Positions 23,438-29,328 of a stretch of DNA of 29,328 nucleotides are shown here, one piece after another. A program made the translations under genes and the position numbers. The stretch is from Limnoraphis robusta CS-951 (GTDB lineage: Bacteria; Cyanobacteriota; Cyanobacteriia; Cyanobacteriales; Microcoleaceae): positions 1-29,328 of the forward strand of contig NZ_LATL02000361.1 of the NCBI RefSeq assembly GCF_000972705.2. Reading direction: 5' to 3'. Within the stretch, counting starts at the first letter, position 1; every line of letters starts with the position of its first letter. A model generated the notes under the pieces. That model was not told the origin of the DNA and did no database searches. It was given only the letters and a program-made list of their open reading frames with translations.

Positions 23438-24439
23438 TTATTCTTCTGAATGTAAAGTCAAGTCTACGATGGGATGCAGAAGGGTTGAACGGAAATTTAA
23501 GCGAAGTTCTGTATTTAGATATCGGCGTTGAAACAGTTGCCATTTTTGCCACGCTTTATAACGACTTTGCGCTAACACCTGGGCAAAAGTCGGCAAGACT
23601 GACTTAATATCTGACTCCAAAACATTTGTCATTACGACTTCTAACACATGACTATCTTGAATATCGCCCAAATATTCTTGAATGTCTTTCATGTCTTGCA
23701 AATAAGCCGAGTATGTCGCGCCATAAAAATCAGTAAACAAGTTCATCAAATACCGAACTCGCTTCACTTGTTTACGCAGATCATGAATTGTTTCTCCTTC
23801 GACTTGCAAAATCTGTTCTACAGTTTCAGAAGATAGTTGTTCTGAACCATTTTGAGTGGGTTCTGTTTGAAGCTGTTCAATTCCCACTTGCCAACCGGGA
23901 TGTAAAAACAGTTGGCTAATTTGCGGTAATAATAAATCGGGCAGAACTTCTTCAATGGGTAATTGTTCGATTTTCGTGTAACACGGGGAGTCTAACCATT
24001 GTTGCAACTCTTGCTTTAATTGTCTGTACTTCTTGCTTTCTAGCGTCTTTTTCACCTGCTTAAACGTTTGTTGACGCTGTAGATTCAATTCGGACAAAAC
24101 TTGCTTGATTGCTTTCTGTTCTTTTGAGGGTAAATTCGGATAGTATCGTTGATCAATGGCTTCGAGTAGAACATCTAAATCCCGCAATTCTCCTAAGCAC
24201 CGAGAGACTTTCCCGATGTTTTTGTTTTGTGTTCCCTTGGGTAAATCGAGTACCGGGGCAAATCCTGTAATCGCTGAACGTAAACGTCGCATTCCGACTC
24301 GCATTTGGTGGAGTTCTTCGGGATCTTTGTCTGCCAAAACTTCCGCTTCATGCTGGAGAACTTTATCTAAGTGTTGCTGAATTCCGAGTGCAGCCCAGTC
24401 TCCCAATGTTCTAACTTTATCTAATGTAGTTGTGGTCAT
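23438..24439 (-). CDS. CHAD-domain protein
   Basis: The start is ATG 24439, because GGGAGGT lies 5-6 nt upstream; the ATG at 24463 would put that ribosome site inside the gene. The 333-residue protein is all helical and shows CHAD features: conserved His and Arg in ELHQMRVGMRRLRSAI near residue 52, LGELRDLDVLLEAID near 90, and a second repeat with IHDLRKQVKRVRYLMNLFTDFYG and YLGDIQDSHV. CHAD domains bind inorganic polyphosphate, and many sit near polyphosphate or phosphate genes. phnC-phnD lie 3 kb away, but on the other strand. It has no CYTH domain. Confidence 0.92.
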   Translation of the reverse strand: MTTTTLDKVRTLGDWAALGIQQHLDKVLQHEAEVLADKDPEELHQMRVGMRRLRSAITGFAPVLDLPKGTQNKNIGKVSRCLGELRDLDVLLEAIDQRYYPNLPSKEQKAIKQVLSELNLQRQQTFKQVKKTLESKKYRQLKQELQQWLDSPCYTKIEQLPIEEVLPDLLLPQISQLFLHPGWQVGIEQLQTEPTQNGSEQLSSETVEQILQVEGETIHDLRKQVKRVRYLMNLFTDFYGATYSAYLQDMKDIQEYLGDIQDSHVLEVVMTNVLESDIKSVLPTFAQVLAQSRYKAWQKWQLFQRRYLNTELRLNFRSTLLHPIVDLTLHSEE

Positions 24440-24975
24440 TTTCACCTCCCGAAATCGAATCATTTTCAGGGAATGATTCAGTTATCTTCTAGTGATTATA
24501 ACAGCTCTGTCTCTAGTAAGTTAACAAAAGTTAATAGAATTAATTCAAAAGATATAAAACAGCTTGTGCTTACCCTAAAAAACATAAATCAAGTTTATTC
24601 CTCAAGATAGATTTATGAATGTATTGAACAAACAAAACCCGCTCTTTTAACAAAGTCACAAAAAATAGATGACCCCCAAAGTTATCTAACTGAGTGACTT
24701 TGAATGCTTATTCGGGATTCGCCTGTGTGTTTTTTTTACCAACTTAATTGGGAATATCAGAGTTACTACTTAAACATACCTTAACTTAATTGTCAAGCAG
24801 ATGTGTTTTGATCAAGGTAGGGGTAAAGGAACGTAGACTCCTAGCCAGGGTTGCCAGCCTTTTCTCTTGTGCCTTCAACAGAAAATCCTCAATAGACTAT
24901 CCATCACGAACTTGAGTGAGTTTAGAAAGTTTGGGTGCGGCAACTTGTATAGACAAAAGCGTGTGAACATCTGCT
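24440..24975. other. 536-bp gene-free divergent region
   Basis: It lies between the CHAD gene (leftward) and the DUF1830 gene (rightward), so it should hold promoters for both. The sequence is AT-rich with a strong inverted repeat at 24652-24701. I see no gene and no clear -35/-10 pair. Confidence 0.5.
24652..24701. repeat. Inverted repeat in the CHAD/DUF1830 divergent region
   Basis: AAAGTCAC (24652-24659) and GTGACTTT (24694-24701) are perfect complements, with TAGAT and ATCTA pairing inside. It could fold as RNA, or be a two-half operator for a dimeric regulator. Confidence 0.5.
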
Positions 24976-25236
24976 ATGAATTTTGCAAACCTCTCGAACC
25001 CTCCCTCTGACAGTCTGATTCTTTGTAGCTACAAAAACCAAACTTCTCAATTGCAAGTATTGCGAATTATCAGTACAAAAACAGGCTACTTCGAGCGTGT
25101 AGTATTCCCCGATCAACACTTACTTTTTGAAGCGGAAGACCAAGCTCATCTAGAAGTATACTATCGTCTTTGCTGCGACTCAATCGAGATGAAACAGATT
25201 CCCTGCATCAGCCTCAAAGTCAACGAGATTCTTTAA
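24976..25236 (+). CDS. DUF1830-family small protein
   Basis: 86 residues. The core ILCSYKNQTSQLQVLRI, then YFERVVFPDQHLLFEAEDQAHLEVY, is the signature I recall for DUF1830, a cyanobacterial family. It is predicted to be mostly beta strand, soluble, with no enzyme motif. The function is unknown. The RCK channel gene starts 25 bp downstream, so the two are likely co-transcribed and could be linked in function. Confidence 0.85.
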   Translation: MNFANLSNPPSDSLILCSYKNQTSQLQVLRIISTKTGYFERVVFPDQHLLFEAEDQAHLEVYYRLCCDSIEMKQIPCISLKVNEIL

Positions 25237-25260
25237 AAGAAAGTTAAATCGGTTGCATCT

Positions 25261-27297
25261 ATGTCAACTCCTGAAAATAGACCTCAAAATCAGCAAGAAA
25301 ATGATTCTCAACCTCTGTCCGATCAATTTTTAGTCTGTGGTTTAGGGGGTTTAGGACAGCATTGTGTTGTGGCGCTCAAAGCCTACGGAGTCAAAGTGAG
25401 TGCCATTGAATTAGTCCATCCTCAACACTGGGAAATCCCCAATTTACCCAACTTATTAGAGAATTTAATCATTGGAGATTGTCGAGATCCAGCCCTACTG
25501 AATCAGGCAAAAATTCAACACTTTCGATGTGTCTTAATCGTCACCTCAAACGAACGAATCAACGCCGAAACCGCCCTCGTTATTCGCAAACTGAGTCGAT
25601 ATTCTCGTTTGGTTTTGCGTTCATCCAAGGAAAATCTCAACCAACTTCTGGGTCAACTTTTGGGAAACTTAGTCGCCTATGAACCCACACAACTGCCTGC
25701 TTTTGCCTTTGCCTTAGCGGCTTTAGGAACTGAAATTCTCGGATTTTTCAACCTAGATAGCTACCGCTTCCAAATCATTCAACGCCAACTGAGTCCGGGT
25801 GATCCTTGGTGTAATCGTTCAAGTTTACAAGACCTCAATAGTCGCAGTCGGCGTCTTCTTTGTCATCTTCCGAGAGGTTCTTCCCAACCGCTAAAAGTCC
25901 ACGCTTGGCAGCCTAATCTTCAACCTAGCCCGGGTGATATGATTGTTTATGTCGAAGTCATCGAACGGTCATTTTCTCGATTACCTACGACGACAACAAC
26001 GCTATCTTTAAAACAAATTCTGCAAGACTCATTGCATTATCTGAGTTGGCAGTTTCTCCAACAACAAATCATTCAATATTGGCAACAAAGCGAACAACAA
26101 CCCCTGCGGCGAGTCGCCCTATTTTGTGGCTTGTTTGTGTTTATTCTATCGGTTATTGGTACGCTGTTGTTTCGTTCATATTACCCCGAAGCGACGTATC
26201 TGAGTGCATTCTACGGCGTGATTATTTTGCTATTGGGGGGGTATGCAGATATTTTCGGTGAGTTTGAACCTGTTACCGTAATTCCCGGGTGGTTACAGTT
26301 TTTTGCTTTGGGGCTAACCCTAGCCGGAACCGCCCTGGTTGGGGTGTTGTATGCTTTACTCACTCAAGCCCTCCTGAGTGCAAGATTTCAACTGACTCGA
26401 AAACGTCCGCCCATTCCTCAAAATAACCATCTGATTGTGATTGGTTTGGGGCGAGTGGGTCAACGGGTAGCGGTTTTTTTGCAAGAGTTTAAACAGGCGA
26501 TTGTCGGAATCACAGAAAATTCCCAATTTGACTCGACTCTTTTACCGTCTATTCCTCTGATTATTAGTAATTATGCAGATGCCCTGAGTAAAGTCAATCT
26601 CGCCACCGCCCGTAGCGTTGTCATTGTGACGGATGACGAGATTTTAAACTTAGAAATTGGCTTGATGGTACGCAATGTTAATCCCCATTGTCATATCGTA
26701 ATTCGCACGATGGAACAAAGCCTTAGTCAAAGTTTAACTCAGTTATTGCCGAAAACCGATGTATTGTGTGCCTATAAAGTCGCAGCCGAAGCGTTTGCAG
26801 GAGCGGCATTTGGCGAAAATATTCTGAATTTATTTCGCCTGGGAAATGAAACCATTTTAGTCACAGAATATCAGATTGAAGCGGGAGATACCTTGAACGG
26901 GTTGCTGTTGTCAGAAGTGGCTTATGGTTACGGAGTTGTGCCAATTTTACATCAATCTGGAGAAAATATAGCTCGATTTATTCCCTCTGATGATATCCTA
27001 CTTTCAGTTGGCGATCGCATGGTGGTTTTAGCGACAACGGAGGGATTACAAGCCATTGAACAAGGGATTTGTATTGCTGCGAAAACAACGAAAGTTCACA
27101 TCGAAGACGCCCGCACACCAGATGCAGCTTTTGAAGGGGCAAACCTCATCGTCAGGATTTCAGGCTGTCAACTCAGTCTAGCTCGAAATTTGATGAATAA
27201 CCTACCCGCGACTTTACCCATTCCGCTCTATCAGCATCAAGCTTATCGTTTAGTCCAAGAACTGAGAAAATCCCAAGTATGTGCTTATATTTTATGA
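25261..27297 (+). CDS. RCK-pore-RCK ion-channel-like protein (TrkA-N domains)
   Basis: 678 residues in the inner membrane by inference. Residues about 21-235 are a first TrkA-N/RCK Rossmann domain (VCGLGGLGQH, 25-34) with TrkA-C-like end. Two membrane helices (about 283-304 and 345-372) flank a pore loop. Residues 388 to about 610 are a second RCK domain (VIGLGRVGQR, 393-402) with a TrkA-C part. This is the layout of two-RCK potassium channels that are gated by nucleotides or ions. The selectivity filter, however, reads LGGYAD (325-330) where TVGYGD is expected. The gene follows the DUF1830 gene by 25 bp and carries a GCGATCGC octamer at 27011-27018. Confidence 0.85.
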   Translation: MSTPENRPQNQQENDSQPLSDQFLVCGLGGLGQHCVVALKAYGVKVSAIELVHPQHWEIPNLPNLLENLIIGDCRDPALLNQAKIQHFRCVLIVTSNERINAETALVIRKLSRYSRLVLRSSKENLNQLLGQLLGNLVAYEPTQLPAFAFALAALGTEILGFFNLDSYRFQIIQRQLSPGDPWCNRSSLQDLNSRSRRLLCHLPRGSSQPLKVHAWQPNLQPSPGDMIVYVEVIERSFSRLPTTTTTLSLKQILQDSLHYLSWQFLQQQIIQYWQQSEQQPLRRVALFCGLFVFILSVIGTLLFRSYYPEATYLSAFYGVIILLLGGYADIFGEFEPVTVIPGWLQFFALGLTLAGTALVGVLYALLTQALLSARFQLTRKRPPIPQNNHLIVIGLGRVGQRVAVFLQEFKQAIVGITENSQFDSTLLPSIPLIISNYADALSKVNLATARSVVIVTDDEILNLEIGLMVRNVNPHCHIVIRTMEQSLSQSLTQLLPKTDVLCAYKVAAEAFAGAAFGENILNLFRLGNETILVTEYQIEAGDTLNGLLLSEVAYGYGVVPILHQSGENIARFIPSDDILLSVGDRMVVLATTEGLQAIEQGICIAAKTTKVHIEDARTPDAAFEGANLIVRISGCQLSLARNLMNNLPATLPIPLYQHQAYRLVQELRKSQVCAYIL

Positions 27298-27422
27298 TGT
27301 ATTATCTGTGGGTAAAATAAATCTTTTATAAAATTTAACCCAATGATCATCTAGAGATATTTTTCTTTTAATGTCAAGCTTCCAAACTATGGATAGTTCA
27401 AGTCAAGGGGGAGTTCACAACT

Positions 27423-28220
27423 GTGCTAAAAGAAACTGCGGTAGAAGTGACGCATCTGACCAAAAGCTTCAGAGGTAAAACCGCTCTACAAAAGGTCAGC
27501 TTTAGCGTAGAATCCGGGGAAATGGTGGCCTTGGTGGGGGCATCTGGTTCGGGGAAATCAACGCTCCTCCGCCATCTCAACGGTTTAGAACGGGGCGATA
27601 GTGGTGTCGTTAAAGTCTTTGACTTTCCGTTACAATCCGATGGCAAATTTCATTCAAAAATTCGCCAACTGCGAAGCAACATGGGTTGCATTTTTCAGCA
27701 ATTTAATCTGGTGAAGCGACTCAGTGTGATTGAAAATGTCCTCGTTGGAAATTTAGCACAAATGTCCTTCGCCCGCTCTGCCATTCGTTATTTTACCAAA
27801 GCCGAAAAAATACAAGCTTTGTCTGCTTTAGAACGAGTGGGAATTTTAGAGCAAGCCTACAAACGTGCTTCGATGCTATCAGGAGGTCAGCAGCAACGAG
27901 TGGCAATTGCTCGCTGTTTAGTTCAGGGCTCTCGGATTATTTTAGCAGATGAACCGATAGCTTCTCTCGATCCCGAATCGGCTCGTAAAGTTATGGAATT
28001 GTTGAGTGAACTCAACCAACAAAATGGAATTACCGTGATTACTTCTTTGCATCAAGTGCAGATGGTGCAGCAATATTTTCTCCGTGCAGTCGCTCTGAAA
28101 AACGGAGAAGTTCTCTTTGATGGGCCGACAGAAGCACTTGATAAAAACCGACTCAACGAACTCTACGGTAGTGCCGCAAAAGAATTAGTTTTAAGCGGAC
28201 ATGGAGAATTATTAGTCTAA
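27423..28220 (+). CDS. phnC: Phosphonate/phosphate-type ABC transporter ATP-binding protein
   Basis: 265 residues of an ABC ATPase. Walker A is GASGSGKST, the Q-loop is in GCIFQQFNLVKRLSVIENV, the signature is LSGGQQQRVAIAR, Walker B is RIILADEPIASLDPE, and the switch His is in ITSLHQVQ. QQFNLVKRLSVIENVLVG and the length are typical of PhnC. It energises uptake of phosphonate, phosphite or phosphate through a PhnE permease. The start is GTG, supported by GGGGGAG around 27406-27411. phnD follows after 56 bp. The true substrate cannot be told from the ATPase. Confidence 0.93.
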   Translation: MLKETAVEVTHLTKSFRGKTALQKVSFSVESGEMVALVGASGSGKSTLLRHLNGLERGDSGVVKVFDFPLQSDGKFHSKIRQLRSNMGCIFQQFNLVKRLSVIENVLVGNLAQMSFARSAIRYFTKAEKIQALSALERVGILEQAYKRASMLSGGQQQRVAIARCLVQGSRIILADEPIASLDPESARKVMELLSELNQQNGITVITSLHQVQMVQQYFLRAVALKNGEVLFDGPTEALDKNRLNELYGSAAKELVLSGHGELLV

Positions 28221-28276
28221 ATCAAAATTCCCGATTCTAACCCTTGAAATAGTCAACAAGTCACTTAGAGGAAACT

Positions 28277-29328
28277 ATGGACAGACGCCATTTTTTTAAA
28301 TCCACTTCTTGGTTTATTTTATCACTGAGTGCAGCCAAACTCCTCGCCAGTTGTTCACCCAGTTCGACGACTTCTGAAACTCAACCGACTTCAGAAACAC
28401 CCCAAGCTGAAACGGTGACTGCGACAACGACACAGGTTAAGCCTTTATCTGAGATCAAAGAACTCAATTTTGGCATCATCTCTACAGAGTCTCAGGCGAA
28501 CCAAAAACCGATTTGGGAGCCGTTTATTCAAGCGATGTCTAAAGAACTCGGAATGCCTGTTAATGCCTTCTATGCGACCTCCTATAATGGGGTGATTGAA
28601 GCCATGCGGTTCGGGCAAGTTCATCTGGCTTGGTTGGGTGGAAAATCCTATATTGAAGCGGCTAAAATAGCCAACGCTGAAGCATTTGCTCAAACGATAG
28701 CGCTTGATGGTTCCAAGGGTTACTATGCTTATTTAATCACGAATAAAGATAACCCCATTGTTTCCGAAATTCAAGGAGAAAATGGCGATCAATATGTCTT
28801 GAAAAATGCGGCAAATCTTACCTTTGCATTTAATGAACCGAACTCAACTTCGGGCTTTTTAGTCCCGAGTTATTATATTTTTGCCAAAAACAACGTTAAC
28901 CCGAAAAAAGCTTTTGAAAAGCTGATTTTTTCAGGAAGTCACGAAGCCACAGCGTTAGCCGTTGCGAATAATCAAGTTGATGTGGCAACGAATAACAACG
29001 AGTCTATTAGTCGCCTAGAAAAAACAAATCCAGCCGCCCATGAAAAAATCAAAATCATCTGGACTTCTCCTGAAATTCCCAGTGATCCTATTAGCTATCG
29101 GAAAGATTTACCCGAAGATTTAAAAGAGAAAATTAAAAATTTCTTTTACAATTATACCGATGAAACGGTATTAGGCCCTCTTGAATGGTCTAGCTTTGTT
29201 CCCGCAGACGATAAAAATTGGAACCCCATTCGAGAATTGGAAATTGGCAAGCAAATTCTTGAAGTTCAAGATGATGAAAATATCGATGCAGCCACGAAAC
29301 AGAAAAAGTTAGATGAGTTGAATAAACA
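28277..29328 (+). CDS. phnD: PhnD-type substrate-binding lipoprotein, C-terminus beyond window
   Basis: Open to the right edge, so only the first 350 codons are seen. GAGGAAA stands just before ATG 28277. The N-terminus DRRHFFKS fits a twin-arginine signal, and LLASC with Cys26 is a lipobox, so the protein is probably exported folded and anchored to the membrane. After a Thr/Glu/Pro-rich linker (29-60), the PhnD fold shows LNFGIISTESQANQKPIWEPF, AMRFGQVHLAWLGGKSYIEA, FNEPNSTSGFLVPSYY and WTSPEIPSDPISYRKDLP. It captures phosphonate, phosphite or phosphate for the PhnC transporter. The permease is expected downstream. Confidence 0.92.
   Translation, partial: MDRRHFFKSTSWFILSLSAAKLLASCSPSSTTSETQPTSETPQAETVTATTTQVKPLSEIKELNFGIISTESQANQKPIWEPFIQAMSKELGMPVNAFYATSYNGVIEAMRFGQVHLAWLGGKSYIEAAKIANAEAFAQTIALDGSKGYYAYLITNKDNPIVSEIQGENGDQYVLKNAANLTFAFNEPNSTSGFLVPSYYIFAKNNVNPKKAFEKLIFSGSHEATALAVANNQVDVATNNNESISRLEKTNPAAHEKIKIIWTSPEIPSDPISYRKDLPEDLKEKIKNFFYNYTDETVLGPLEWSSFVPADDKNWNPIRELEIGKQILEVQDDENIDAATKQKKLDELNK

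Noticed and set aside
24440..24463. ATG at 24463 as the CHAD start
   Set aside because: The GGGAGGT ribosome site lies between it and the ATG at 24439, which is therefore the better start.
1..29328. tRNA, rRNA, CRISPR arrays and prophage genes
   Set aside because: I saw no tRNA-like T-arm, no rRNA sequence, no regularly spaced repeats and no phage genes anywhere in the window.

Overview
This window looks like the chromosome of a filamentous, Oscillatoria/Planktothrix/Lyngbya-type cyanobacterium. The evidence is a photosystem II pair (psbB, psbT), several cyanobacterium-typical small families (a DUF1830 protein, a thioredoxin-like 2Fe-2S ferredoxin, a three-S1-domain ribosomal protein S1), and ten copies of the cyanobacterial octamer GCGATCGC in 29 kb. 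The genus is an inference.

Layout. 1-3.3 kb: the C-terminal part of a CHAT-domain protease, a 127-aa unknown protein and a 498-aa coiled-coil protein with a C-terminal membrane hairpin, all on the + strand. 3.3-4.2 kb: a gene-poor stretch with a chain of stem-loops ahead of psbB. 4.2-6.9 kb: psbB, psbT and nrdR, separated by two strong stem-loops. 6.9-10.7 kb: a long structured leader, the ribosomal protein S1 gene with a clear terminator, a HAD hydrolase and metK with a clear terminator. 11.0-15.6 kb: a peroxiredoxin/2OG-oxygenase fusion, a 79-bp three-arm palindromic repeat, a small secreted protein, a geranylgeranyl-reductase-like flavoprotein and mtnA. 15.7-18.7 kb: a coiled-coil membrane protein, a small conserved protein, an anti-sigma-factor-type kinase, a 0.6-kb gene-free stretch and an alpha/beta hydrolase. 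18.7-20.1 kb: a tnpB-only IS200/IS605-type element whose right end touches the stop codon of a convergent ferredoxin gene. 20.5-22.0 kb: a cluster of five DnaA boxes next to dnaN, the likely chromosome origin. 22.3-25.2 kb: a TylF-like methyltransferase, a probable gene remnant, a CHAD protein and a DUF1830 protein. 25.3-27.3 kb: an RCK-pore-RCK ion-channel-like protein with an altered selectivity filter. 27.4 kb to the end: phnC and the start of phnD, a phosphonate/phosphate-type ABC transporter.

How the genes work together. psbB and psbT supply photosystem II subunits. metK makes S-adenosylmethionine, and mtnA recycles the methylthioribose formed when it is used, so methionine-cycle genes sit within 5 kb of each other. 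The DnaA-box cluster and dnaN form a replication-start locus. phnC-phnD are a transport operon that continues past the window. The strongest candidates for something undescribed are the CHAT protease with its two unknown neighbours, the stem-loop chain before psbB, the RCK channel with an LGGYAD filter, and the peroxiredoxin-oxygenase fusion.
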